This document shows positions 7,725 to 15,163 of a stretch of 37,934 nt of DNA, piece after piece. The notes under the pieces were generated by a model. The model made no database searches. It worked only from the letters and a program-made list of their open reading frames with translations, and was not told the DNA's origin. Both the position numbers and the translations under genes were made by a program. This DNA is from a bacterium BMS3Abin04 (lineage in GTDB: Bacteria; Bacteroidota; Ignavibacteria; Ignavibacteriales; Melioribacteraceae): the NCBI GenBank assembly GCA_002898175.1, contig BDSW01000257.1, positions 1 to 37,934 on the forward strand, given 5' to 3'. The first letter of the stretch is position 1; every line of letters begins with the position of its first letter.

Positions 7725-9194
7725 TTAATGTAACAAACCATACTTAATATAAGCTGCTTTATCTACTAAATCGTGTGCTGCAGGCTTTATTAAATCGATA
7801 ATTTGGTGCGGATAAAGCCCAACGTATAAAATTACAACTGCAAGAATTCCCATAGCTACTAAACCAGAAATAGGTGTCCTGCGTACATTGTCTTGACTAA
7901 CATCTTTTTTAAAATATAATCTTCCAACAACTCTTAAATAATAAATAGCTTCAATTATTCCGCTAAATAAAATCAGTACAACCGAAGCCAAGAAACCGCC
8001 TTTAGCCACGGAAGTTAGAATATATAGTTTGCTCCAGAATCCCGAAAAAGGAGGAAGTCCGATTATTGCCAATGCTCCGAGAGCAAAGAAAAAACTTGTA
8101 ATCGGTTTGTTATGACCTAAACCGTCAAGAGCCGAAATCTTTTTAGAGCCGGAATGGAAAACCAAATAACCGGCAGCAAGGAACAGTAGGGTTTTGATAA
8201 CTGCATGATTAAAAACTTGGAACAAAGCAGCGCGAACACTAGCATCCGTCCCTACACCAAAAGCTATCATAATCAAACCCATTTGACCTATGCTGGAAAA
8301 AGCGAGCATTCTTTTAATTTGCTGTTGTCTCATTGCAGACATTTCGGCAATCAGCATAGTAATAACACCCAAAACTAAAATTAATTCAAACATTGAATGG
8401 AAATTAAATAAGACGAATGCAAACCTCATCATTGCATAGGTTGAAGCTTTTACAACTATGCCGCCGAATACACCGCCAATAGGTGATGGAGCTTGGGAGT
8501 ATGCATCCGGCGCCCATCCATTCAGGGGAAACAATTCAGACTCAATTCCGAAACCAACTAGAAATAGAATCATTATAAATATTTTCGGTTGATTTGGTAC
8601 AGTTTGCATTTTAGCGGCAATATCGGCAATGTTTAACGTGCCGGTATTAGCGTATATCAGCATAACGGCTAATAAATAAAATGTAGAAGAGAAAGACCCG
8701 ATTAATAAGTATTTGAAAGCAGCCTCGGCGCCGTCTTTATCTCTAAGAAAAGCTGTAAGCGAATATGCAGCGATTGAAGTAATTTCTAAAAATACAAACA
8801 TATTGAAAATATCACCGGTGATCATAATTCCGGTAGCTCCTGCAATTACAAGCATAAAGAGCATGTAATATTTTTCGAGAGGTTCTCTGATGATAAATTT
8901 ATAACTATATAGCCAAATAACCAATCCTATAAGCATAACCATTGTAACAAGGAATGCAGCCAGCGGCCCGAAATATAAGGAAATGCCGAAGGGCGGTTTA
9001 AACCCGGCAATAATTTCAACTATTGGTTTTTGTAGTGCAATGGGATATAGAGAAATTGCCACATAAGAAAGATAGAGAAGTACTAAACCAGGAATAAGCT
9101 TAACAGCTTCTTTTGAAAATCTTCCTACGATTGGAATTAAAAACGCTGCGAATAATGGTACTGCAATAAAATGTACCGGACTAAAATTCATCAA
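7725..9194 (-). CDS. mrpD: MrpD/NuoN-like antiporter subunit (MbxH)
   Basis: This 489-aa multi-pass protein belongs to the MrpD/NuoN antiporter-like family. The TM5 glutamate is present as E137 in NMFVFLEITS, at the same position as the essential E137 of Bacillus MrpD. The TM7 region, usually GFGxKA..PLHxW with a key lysine, reads GFGIESELFPLNGWAPDAY. Glu218 therefore stands in for the lysine, and Asn for the following histidine-type residue. I checked the codons (GAG TCT GAA). It may be a feature of the Mbh/Mbx H branch. The next subunit in the operon retains the lysine. The gene starts 7 nt after the MrpC-like gene. It is a membrane-arm ion channel subunit by homology. Confidence 0.9.
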   Translation of the reverse strand: MMNFSPVHFIAVPLFAAFLIPIVGRFSKEAVKLIPGLVLLYLSYVAISLYPIALQKPIVEIIAGFKPPFGISLYFGPLAAFLVTMVMLIGLVIWLYSYKFIIREPLEKYYMLFMLVIAGATGIMITGDIFNMFVFLEITSIAAYSLTAFLRDKDGAEAAFKYLLIGSFSSTFYLLAVMLIYANTGTLNIADIAAKMQTVPNQPKIFIMILFLVGFGIESELFPLNGWAPDAYSQAPSPIGGVFGGIVVKASTYAMMRFAFVLFNFHSMFELILVLGVITMLIAEMSAMRQQQIKRMLAFSSIGQMGLIMIAFGVGTDASVRAALFQVFNHAVIKTLLFLAAGYLVFHSGSKKISALDGLGHNKPITSFFFALGALAIIGLPPFSGFWSKLYILTSVAKGGFLASVVLILFSGIIEAIYYLRVVGRLYFKKDVSQDNVRRTPISGLVAMGILAVVILYVGLYPHQIIDLIKPAAHDLVDKAAYIKYGLLH

Positions 9195-9201
9195 ATCACC
9201 T

Positions 9202-9543
9202 TTACCATTTCAATTTTCGGATCTTATCAATATTCAAAGTTTTATGGTGATCGTATAAACGAATAACCAATGATAAAGCAACTGCAGTTACACCCAACCC
9301 TATAACAATTGCCGTTAGTACTAAGGCTTGAGGAACAGGGTCTACCATTTTATCCGGTGTTAATCCTTTAACAGAAAAAATAGGTGCCGTACCGTTCTTG
9401 ATATACCCGATAGATATCAAAAGCAAATTCACACCGCTGTCTACAATTGATAAACCGATTACAATCTTGATTATATTTTTTTTAGTAAGTACAGCATACA
9501 TACCAATTAGAATAAGCAAAATTGCAGTGATATAATAAATCAT
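9202..9543 (-). CDS. mrpC: MrpC/NuoK-like subunit (MbxG)
   Basis: This 113-aa protein has three transmembrane helices, the fold of MrpC and NuoK. The start MIYYITAILLILIGMYAVLT, the middle IVIGLSIVDSGVNLLLISIG and the third helix VPQALVLTAIVIGLGVTAVAL match the family, including the P-Q-A-L-V-L-T-A-I-V-I-G stretch shared by MrpC proteins. The loop GTAPIFSVKGLTPDKMVDPV is the typical MrpC loop between helices 2 and 3. The gene lies between the MrpB- and MrpD-like genes with gaps of 4 and 7 nt, as in Mrp, Mbh and Mbx operons. It forms part of the Na+/H+ antiporter module of the membrane arm. Confidence 0.92.
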   Translation of the reverse strand: MIYYITAILLILIGMYAVLTKKNIIKIVIGLSIVDSGVNLLLISIGYIKNGTAPIFSVKGLTPDKMVDPVPQALVLTAIVIGLGVTAVALSLVIRLYDHHKTLNIDKIRKLKW

Positions 9544-9547
9544 CTAC

Positions 9548-10234
9548 TTAATCCGATTTAATAGTTTTGAGCATATTATCTAATAGTCCAGTGAGTTCAG
9601 CCCCCACTTTAAAACCAATAGCTATATAAATTATTGGAATGATGCCTGCGCTTATTAATCTTCCCGGTTCTCCTAAAGGAAGAACATTCTGTAAAAATGA
9701 ATTCCCCCAAATCAATCCGCTAAGCCCTGTAAGAACAAATGTCATTCCGGCAATCGACTCGATATATGTTAATGCTTTGTGGCTGGTCTCAAAAGAGCGA
9801 TAAGATATAAACATCAATAAAACTCCGGTAGCTATAATTGCTCCTCCTTGAAAACCCCCGCCGGGAGTTAAATGACCATGCACAAATACATAAGCGCCTA
9901 AAAGAACTATTAAGGGATAAAGCATATGAGCGCCTACTCTAACAATCAGACTTGCATGCTGCAGTCTTCTCTTCTTGCCTTTTTTGTCAAATAAAATGGC
10001 GCCTAAACCTAAAGAAGCAATAAATAAAACCGTAACTTCTCCAAGTGTATCAAAACCTCTGTAACTAACCACAATAGCAGTAACCGAGTTAACAGCCCCC
10101 GTTTCTCTAACGGTGTTGTGCAAATAATATTGTCCAACATTGTTCCTTTTTTCACCAAAAGGGACGGTAAGGAACACCGAAAGAAAATAATAACCAACGA
10201 GTGCTAAAATTATAATAGCAGTAGCTTTTCTCAT
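9548..10234 (-). CDS. mrpB: MbhE-MrpB fusion-type membrane subunit (MbxF)
   Basis: This 228-aa protein joins two Mrp pieces. Residues ~1-85 resemble the last part of MrpA (MbhE), with NTVRETGAVNSVTAIVVSYR and GFDTLGEVTVLFIASLG. Residues ~95-225 are MrpB/MnhB-like, with LTPGGGFQGGAIIATGVLL, the hallmark MrpB loop. In Mbh these are two genes; in Mbx they are one, which supports the Mbx assignment. The start overlaps the stop of the DUF4040 gene by 4 nt. At least six hydrophobic segments are visible. It forms part of the Na+/H+ antiporter module. Confidence 0.9.
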   Translation of the reverse strand: MRKATAIIILALVGYYFLSVFLTVPFGEKRNNVGQYYLHNTVRETGAVNSVTAIVVSYRGFDTLGEVTVLFIASLGLGAILFDKKGKKRRLQHASLIVRVGAHMLYPLIVLLGAYVFVHGHLTPGGGFQGGAIIATGVLLMFISYRSFETSHKALTYIESIAGMTFVLTGLSGLIWGNSFLQNVLPLGEPGRLISAGIIPIIYIAIGFKVGAELTGLLDNMLKTIKSD

Positions 10235-10479
10235 TCTTCGTACCTTTCGGTTTTTTTAATAGCAATAACGAATATAATTGTTGAAAGCGCTATACCAATG
10301 GCAGCCTCTGTTAAGGCTACGTCAGGAGCTTGTAACAAATAATAAAATATCGACAGTATTACGCTTATTGCAGAAGTTCCTACAACAGCAAGTATTAAAT
10401 CCTTTTGAGTTATAGAAAATATTGCTGCAATTATAATAATAGCAGCCAGCACATATATCATTATCATTAACCAGCTCAC
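10231..10479 (-). CDS. mbxD: DUF4040 / MrpA-C-like subunit (MbhD/MbxD type)
   Basis: This 82-aa protein has three hydrophobic helices and matches the DUF4040 segment found near the C-terminus of MrpA and as a separate gene in Mbh and Mbx. The diagnostic stretch is FYYLLQAPDVALTEAAIGIA, with conserved APDVA-TEA in the ion path region. It begins on the last base of the MrpG-like stop and overlaps the next gene by 4 nt, so translation is probably coupled. It has no role outside the complex that I can see. Confidence 0.9.
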   Translation of the reverse strand: MSWLMIMIYVLAAIIIIAAIFSITQKDLILAVVGTSAISVILSIFYYLLQAPDVALTEAAIGIALSTIIFVIAIKKTERYEE

Positions 10480-10823
10480 TATTCGTCACCTTCATTTTGT
10501 GGAACTTCCGAATAAGTATCTATACCGTTTGGGTCGTTCATATAAGGTTTATGTCCAATTTTATAACTTCCCCTGGCTAAAGCATGGGAGCTAATTGGGT
10601 TAGAAATAGCAAAGAAGATTGCTATAATTAATGTTTTCCAAAACCATTCGGGTTGTAACAAACCAACACCCAGAATTGTACCGAGTGCACCAAGAGTAGT
10701 TGCTTTTGTTCCGGCTTGCAGTCTTGTAAAAATATCCGGCATTCTAAATATTCCAAGGGCGCCAAGAAATAAAAAAATAACACCTATGCTCGTTAAAACA
10801 TAACCCAAATATGTGAGGATCAT
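10479..10823 (-). CDS. mrpG: MrpG-like subunit (MbxC)
   Basis: This 114-aa protein is an MrpG/MnhG homolog. The family pattern is clear: LGYVLTSIGVIFLFLGALGI, then FRMPDIFTRLQAGTKATTLG, a near-canonical MrpG motif, then a third helix and AISNPISSHALARGSYKIG. It is a small structural subunit of the multi-subunit Na+/H+ antiporter module. The hydrophilic tail GIDTYSEVPQNEGDE lies in the cytoplasm by inference. It overlaps the mrpF-like gene by 4 nt. Confidence 0.93.
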   Translation of the reverse strand: MILTYLGYVLTSIGVIFLFLGALGIFRMPDIFTRLQAGTKATTLGALGTILGVGLLQPEWFWKTLIIAIFFAISNPISSHALARGSYKIGHKPYMNDPNGIDTYSEVPQNEGDE

Positions 10824-11068
10824 AATCCGCCCTCCATATATCTTGCCAAGGTTAAAACTCCTACAAAAGATAAAACGCCGTAAATAAGCGAAACATCTAT
10901 ATAAATGTATCTTTGGAAAAGATAACCGAGAAGTACTAAGCCTGCAGTTGTAATGGTTGTTAAATTGTCCAAAGCAATAATTCTATCGGAAGCAGTCGGA
11001 CCTAAGACGCCGCGAATAGCTGCTAATATAGAAGCAATAAGAACAATGCCTAAGAAAATCCAGATCAT
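10820..11068 (-). CDS. mrpF: MrpF-like subunit (MbxB)
   Basis: This 82-aa, three-helix membrane protein is an MrpF/MnhF homolog. The conserved segment VLGPTASDRIIALDNLTT corresponds to the MrpF motif 'rGPt..DRi.alD'. The end VLSFVGVLTLARYMEGG is also typical. It overlaps both neighbours (mrpE and mrpG types) by 4-nt ATGA junctions. It belongs to the Na+/H+ antiporter module of the complex. Confidence 0.93.
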   Translation of the reverse strand: MIWIFLGIVLIASILAAIRGVLGPTASDRIIALDNLTTITTAGLVLLGYLFQRYIYIDVSLIYGVLSFVGVLTLARYMEGGL

Positions 11069-11553
11069 TTAAATATTTCCTTCAGAATATTCTCGAAATT
11101 TGCTCCGATTTCATTAAATATTACTTGCGGATCTCTCGACACAACGTCAATCCAGTGGATATAAAGTTTATCATCTACTATATCTACCGTTAAAGTTCCC
11201 GGTGTAAGTGTAATTGAATTGGCAAGGAACACTTTTGCCGTATCTGATTTTAATTTTGTAGTATACGTAACAATACCCGGGTTAATAGGGAGTTTTGGAT
11301 TAATAACTCTTTTTGCCACATCCCAATTAGCTTTAACTAGTGCAATTAAAAATACTATAAGATACTTGATAATGTAAAATATTCTCTTTGGATAGAAGTA
11401 CTTTAATCCATAATCGGTAAAAGTTTTGTATGAAAAGAGTGTAATTATAAAACTAAGAATAACGCCCGCAATAACTTCTTGAGGATCGAAAGAAGTTGTG
11501 AACCCTAACCATACAAGGAAGAAAACAATAAAAGTGAATAAAAAACGGCTCAT
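11065..11553 (-). CDS. mrpE: MrpE-like subunit (MbxA), first gene of the operon
   Basis: This 162-aa protein is an MrpE/MnhE homolog. It has N-terminal helices (FLFTFIVFFLVWLGFT, EVIAGVILSFIITLFSY). The soluble end carries the MrpE signature FLANSITLTPGTLTVDI and then LYIHWIDV. It is the first gene of the minus-strand Mbx operon; upstream lies a 526-nt divergent intergenic region. A TATTATATAG stretch 10-20 nt before the ATG is AT-rich enough to be a -10 box, but I cannot define a promoter with confidence. The 18-bp palindrome at 11681-11698 is the best operator candidate for it. Confidence 0.93.
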   Translation of the reverse strand: MSRFLFTFIVFFLVWLGFTTSFDPQEVIAGVILSFIITLFSYKTFTDYGLKYFYPKRIFYIIKYLIVFLIALVKANWDVAKRVINPKLPINPGIVTYTTKLKSDTAKVFLANSITLTPGTLTVDIVDDKLYIHWIDVVSRDPQVIFNEIGANFENILKEIFK

Positions 11554-11680
11554 AAAAATTCTATATAATACTAAACATTTTTTTTATGACCTAAAATTAG
11601 ATAAAAAGGTATTAAAATTCCAAATTAAAAAAATATTTTTTTACTCTGTAAAGTTTATTAGCATGTATTTTTTTTATATT

Positions 11681-11698
11681 ACCGATTATTTAATCGGT
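11681..11698. promoter_or_regulatory. 18-bp perfect palindrome, candidate operator of the Mbx operon
   Basis: ACCGATTATTTAATCGGT has perfect 8-bp arms around TT. It lies 128 nt upstream of the mrpE start. A stem with a workable loop would be only 7 bp with an ATTT loop, and no upstream gene needs a terminator here, so a dimeric regulator site is the better reading. The arms resemble Rrf2/IscR type I half-sites (YYGACT..AGTCRR), but the spacing is 1 nt shorter. That comparison is from memory and weak. Confidence 0.5.
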
Positions 11699-11897
11699 TA
11701 GTTTTTACATGTATTAATAGATAGCAGCAGTAAACGGTTAAAGGGACATAATACCGAACAATTATTTTTTTTAACCCAAAATATTTTTTTAATAATAGAA
11801 GTAAAATTTACAATGAAAAAATTCAACACAAAACGTATTTAAATTAAATAATACCTTCATTCAAAACGCCCTTTAAGCATAGCAGAAGTTATACATT

Positions 11898-11913
11898 TGG
11901 CTAAATATAGCCA
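11898..11913. promoter_or_regulatory. Dyad TGGCTA-N4-TAGCCA, candidate activator site of the chemotaxis operon
   Basis: This is a perfect inverted repeat with 6-bp arms. It sits 52 nt upstream of the -24/-12 element at 11966. The 17-mer TTGGCTAAATATAGCCA (11897-11913) matches 16 of 17 positions of the reverse complement of 19184-19200, which sits 50 nt upstream of the flgB promoter. The conserved sequence and spacing suggest an enhancer site for a sigma54 activator. Confidence 0.6.
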
Positions 11914-11965
11914 TCATAAGTTAGTCTTTTACTAAGAATTCACAGTTTCTCTTCGAAAATCCTTT

Positions 11966-11981
11966 CGGCACTCAAATTGAT
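11966..11981 (+). promoter_or_regulatory. Sigma54-like -24/-12 promoter of the HEAT-che operon
   Basis: CGGCAC-N5-TTGAT has GG and TTG at exactly the spacing of the sigma54 consensus TGGCAC-N5-TTGCW. It is degenerate at the first T and at the -12 C (A here). The same deviation, TTGA[AT], occurs in the flgB and fliL elements. The leader to the ATG at 12080 would be about 85 nt. Confidence 0.5.
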
Positions 11982-12079
11982 AAAAAGTAACCAAACACAT
12001 TAAACTTAGACAAAAAATTTCGATACTATTAATTGAAAATCAAGTTTTTACTTAACCTTATAGGAATTTAATAAGAATT

Positions 12080-13459
12080 ATGGGACAACAAGATTTTTCC
12101 AGGGTGAAAGATTTAATAAATTCTGATGATGTTTCTGTAATTAAAGTTACAGCAGAAAATTTTTTATTAACTGAAATGCCGGATCAAATAGTTGCTTTTT
12201 TTGCCGAAAAACTTTTAAGCTCTCATTATGGCATAAGGGACTCGGTTTCAAATGCGTTAATTTTAAACAAAAATCAACGTATACCGGAAATTGTAATGCA
12301 GTATATTGCATCCCAAAATAGTTATACTAGAAATTTAGCAGGGGAAATTTTACTGGCAAAAGGAGATAAATCGGTAGATGCTTTGTTAAACCATTTACAC
12401 AAGGGTGATGATGATGAGAAAAAGTTTGTTATTGATATCCTTGGCTTAATTGGAAATGTAAAATCTGAGGATGCAATTATAGATTTACTAAATGAGAGCA
12501 AGGAAGATAATGTCCTTTTAGCGTGCATTGAAGCTTTAGGTAATATTAAATCTAAAAAAGGTATAAAACCGATAATAAAAATGTTTGATATTGATGAATT
12601 ATTTCATCCGACAATTATGGAGGCTTTAGGAAAAATTGGAGGTGAAGAAGCAGCTGAGTTTATTTTGGAAAATTATTCCCAAGTCGATGATTTAACTAAA
12701 TTTTCTATAATTGAAAGTTTAGGTACAAGCAAGAATAAAAATGCTTTCTATTTACTTTCTGAACATTTAAAATCTTATTCCGGTCCCTTAGCCTGGGCAA
12801 CACTTGAAGCTCTAATCAAATTAAAGAAAGATCTAAATTTGGTTTTAGAGTATGATGAGAAATTAAGGGCAATTATTTTAGATATATTATTAGAAGGAGA
12901 TGATAGATATAAAATAGCAGCAATTAATTTTACAAAATCATTTGAGGATAAGGAGATCCTTATTACATCAATGAATATCTATGGCGAAAACGAAGAGATT
13001 GACGAAAAACTTAGATACAATTTCTTTAGTAACTCCGAACTTTTTCTGTCTTACATACCGGAAATAATCTCCGCTTCATCGTCAAATATTAAACTACTTC
13101 TTCAAACAGTTAAAGATATAATTGCAAATGACGGGGGAGAAAGTTATTTAAAACTTTCTGAACTAAATAGAAATAACTTTGCAAATGCTTTAGCAAGTAA
13201 TTTAAGAAACCACGATGAAGAAGTAAGAATGTTATGTGTTGAATTATTGTTTTTCCTTAGTCCGGAAACCGCTCTTATGTTCTTGGATACCATGGTAGAA
13301 GATGACAGTTTGTGGAATAAGTTAAGACTAATGGAAATTATTAGGGAAAGTTCTGATAAACGAATAATAACAACTATTCAAAAACTAGCCGACGATCCCG
13401 AAGAAATGGTAAAAGAAACGGCAGAACAAATTTTAAATGTTTATGGGTTACTTCAATAA
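12080..13459 (+). CDS. HEAT-repeat protein heading the chemotaxis operon
   Basis: This 459-aa soluble, all-helical protein is built of HEAT/PBS-lyase-type repeats along most of its length. Repeating units of about 30 residues are visible, for example GDKSVDALLNHLHKGDDDEK, DNVLLACIEALGNIKSKKGI and LFHPTIMEALGKIGGEEAAE. It has no signal peptide, membrane helix or catalytic motif. Such repeats are protein-binding scaffolds. It lies 22 nt before cheR and shares the promoter of the che genes. Its job in chemotaxis is unknown to me. A scaffold for CheR or the receptor array is conceivable, but nothing in the sequence proves it. The start at 12080 lacks a close Shine-Dalgarno sequence. Confidence 0.85.
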   Translation: MGQQDFSRVKDLINSDDVSVIKVTAENFLLTEMPDQIVAFFAEKLLSSHYGIRDSVSNALILNKNQRIPEIVMQYIASQNSYTRNLAGEILLAKGDKSVDALLNHLHKGDDDEKKFVIDILGLIGNVKSEDAIIDLLNESKEDNVLLACIEALGNIKSKKGIKPIIKMFDIDELFHPTIMEALGKIGGEEAAEFILENYSQVDDLTKFSIIESLGTSKNKNAFYLLSEHLKSYSGPLAWATLEALIKLKKDLNLVLEYDEKLRAIILDILLEGDDRYKIAAINFTKSFEDKEILITSMNIYGENEEIDEKLRYNFFSNSELFLSYIPEIISASSSNIKLLLQTVKDIIANDGGESYLKLSELNRNNFANALASNLRNHDEEVRMLCVELLFFLSPETALMFLDTMVEDDSLWNKLRLMEIIRESSDKRIITTIQKLADDPEEMVKETAEQILNVYGLLQ

Positions 13460-13481
13460 TTTAGCAGGGTAAAGAATAATT

Positions 13482-14390
13482 ATGATGCAGCAAACTTTAG
13501 CTCCAAAGCCAACTAATTCATTTAAGTTTAATTTTTCATCAAATAACAATAGAAAACTTCAAATGACCGACCGAAGTTATGATGAATGGAGAAAATATAT
13601 CTATGAGATTAGCGGTATTTATTTTCAGGATAATAAAAAGTATTTACTTGAAAGCAGGTTGCAGAAAAGAATAAATTATTTGGGCATAGATTCGTTCGAA
13701 AAATATTTGGAATATTTAAGATTTAATCCTAAAAGGGAGTTAGAAAAAAAACAGCTGTTTGAGGTTATAACAATTAACGAAACATACTTCTTTAGAAATC
13801 AGCCGCAATTTGATGCACTAATTTCTACGATAATTCCCGAAATTTTAGCTTCCGATAAAAAAGCAAATAAAAATAAACTTAGAATTTGGAGTGCGGCATC
13901 ATCCACCGGCGAGGAAGCGTATACTATTGCAATGATGGTTTCAGAACTTATTAAACCCAAATATCCAAACCTAAATGTTGAAATTGTAGGAACCGATATA
14001 AATTTTGCTGTAATTGAAACTGCAAAAAGAGGTATTTATAAGGAATACTCGATACGCAATACTCCTCCGCTGTATCTTAAAAAATACTTTAAGCAAAATA
14101 ACAATTCGTATGAGATTTCTCCTGAACTGAAAAAGATGACAAGTTTTAAATTGGTAAATTTATATAGCGATACCGAGATGCGTATGATGACTAGTTTTGA
14201 TGTGATTTTTTGTGCAAACGTGTTAATATATTTTGATTCAGGATCTAAAAAGCAGGTTGTATCAAATCTTTATAATTCTCTTAATAGAGAGGGCTATTTA
14301 TTTATCGGTTATTCGGAATCGCTTCACGGTATTTCGAAAGCTTTCAAACTTACAAGTTTCCCTAAAACAATTGGATATAAAAAGGAGTAG
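13482..14390 (+). CDS. cheR: Chemoreceptor glutamate methyltransferase CheR
   Basis: This 302-aa SAM-dependent methyltransferase methylates receptor glutamates. A ~25-residue unstructured leader precedes the CheR N-terminal helical domain (YDEWRKYIYEISGIYF). The catalytic domain shows ITINETYFFRNQPQFDAL, the SAM site WSAASSTGEEAYTIAMM, IVGTDINFAVIETA and DVIFCANVLIYFD. In most CheR proteins the last motif reads CRNVLIYF; Ala replaces Arg here. No pentapeptide-binding insert is obvious. An ATG at 13563 could be an alternative start that removes the leader. The gene is followed after 7 nt by a CheY-type receiver. Identification is firm. Confidence 0.93.
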   Translation: MMQQTLAPKPTNSFKFNFSSNNNRKLQMTDRSYDEWRKYIYEISGIYFQDNKKYLLESRLQKRINYLGIDSFEKYLEYLRFNPKRELEKKQLFEVITINETYFFRNQPQFDALISTIIPEILASDKKANKNKLRIWSAASSTGEEAYTIAMMVSELIKPKYPNLNVEIVGTDINFAVIETAKRGIYKEYSIRNTPPLYLKKYFKQNNNSYEISPELKKMTSFKLVNLYSDTEMRMMTSFDVIFCANVLIYFDSGSKKQVVSNLYNSLNREGYLFIGYSESLHGISKAFKLTSFPKTIGYKKE

Positions 14391-14397
14391 TTAATAA

Positions 14398-14763
14398 ATG
14401 AAAAAAGTAATACTAGTTGCTGATGATTCTCCGACTATTAGAAAGTTTGTTTCATTTTCGCTTAAGATGAGTGGCTTTGAAGTACTGGTGGCATGCGATG
14501 GTATGGAGGCTGCAGAATTACTTCCTAAGTATAATGTGGATTTAATTATTACGGATTTAAATATGCCGAATTTAGATGGATTCGAATTAATTAAAGCAAT
14601 TCGTGAAAATGAAAATAATAGAAATATACCAATAATAATTCTTTCCTCGCTAAACGGGAATGAAGATATTCAACGGGGATTGGAATACGGAGCAAATTCC
14701 TATTTGGTTAAGCCGTTCGATCCTAAACGAGTTCAGTATGAAGTTGCTAAATATTTAAATTAA
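14398..14763 (+). CDS. Single-domain CheY-like response regulator (first of two)
   Basis: This 121-aa stand-alone receiver domain has all phosphorylation residues: acidic pair D9/D10, phospho-acceptor D53 in IITDLNMPNLDG, Ser in ILSS and K105 in VKPF. Tyr102 corresponds to the switch aromatic Y106 of E. coli CheY. No output domain is present. It sits between cheR and the second receiver, with a 12-nt gap to the latter, so CheA is the likely phosphodonor. One of the two proteins probably binds the motor and the other may be a phosphate sink or adapt another process. Sequence alone does not settle which. Confidence 0.9.
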   Translation: MKKVILVADDSPTIRKFVSFSLKMSGFEVLVACDGMEAAELLPKYNVDLIITDLNMPNLDGFELIKAIRENENNRNIPIIILSSLNGNEDIQRGLEYGANSYLVKPFDPKRVQYEVAKYLN

Positions 14764-14775
14764 GGATAATTAATT

Positions 14776-15153
14776 ATGGAACCAAATTTCTTAGTTGTAG
14801 ATGATTCTGTAACCATGAGAAGAATTGTTACGAATTCTCTTAAAGCATTAGGTTATACGCAATATATAGAAGCAGCAGACGGCAAAGAGGCGCTTGAAAA
14901 GTTAAATGCCAATGCCGGCGTTAATTTTGTTATTACAGATTGGAATATGCCGGTTCTTTCCGGTTTGGAACTGACTAAAGCTATTAGAAGTCACCCGGAA
15001 AAATCCAACCTGCCTATTTTAATGGTAACTACTAGAGGAGTTAAGGAAGATATCCTTCAGGCTTTGCAGGCAAGAGTATCTAATTATGTTGTAAAACCGT
15101 TTACTCCAAAAATATTAAAAGAAAAAATCGATGCAATTTTAGCAACTGTTTAA
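14776..15153 (+). CDS. cheY: Chemotaxis response regulator CheY (second receiver)
   Basis: This 125-aa receiver is closer to classical CheY. It has the acidic pair D9/D10 in VVDDSVTMRR, phospho-acceptor D55 in FVITDWNMPVLSGLEL (the TDWNMP block is shared with enteric CheY), Thr in MVTTRG, Y104 and K107 in VSNYVVKPF. It should be phosphorylated by CheA, bind the N-terminal motif of FliM and be dephosphorylated by the CheZ-like product of the next gene, 10 nt downstream. The direct cheY-cheZ adjacency supports the assignment. Confidence 0.93.
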   Translation: MEPNFLVVDDSVTMRRIVTNSLKALGYTQYIEAADGKEALEKLNANAGVNFVITDWNMPVLSGLELTKAIRSHPEKSNLPILMVTTRGVKEDILQALQARVSNYVVKPFTPKILKEKIDAILATV

Positions 15154-15163
15154 GGAATGTGAA

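Larger units (their letters stand above)
11554..12079. other. Divergent intergenic region between the Mbx and chemotaxis operons
   Basis: This 526-nt stretch holds no convincing ORF; the 67-aa plus-strand ORF at 11498-11701 mostly shadows mrpE and AT-rich sequence. It contains an 18-bp palindrome (11681-11698), a 16-bp dyad (11898-11913) and a sigma54-like element (11966-11981), listed separately. The rest is very AT-rich, with repeated AAATATTTTTTT runs near 11630 and 11780. I see no tRNA, riboswitch or clear terminator. The HEAT gene at 12080 has only a distant AGGA (14-18 nt) before its ATG. Confidence 0.8.

Noticed and set aside
11681-11698. Palindrome read as a terminator for a plus-strand transcript
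   Set aside because: No plus-strand gene lies upstream, and the T-run after it is weak.
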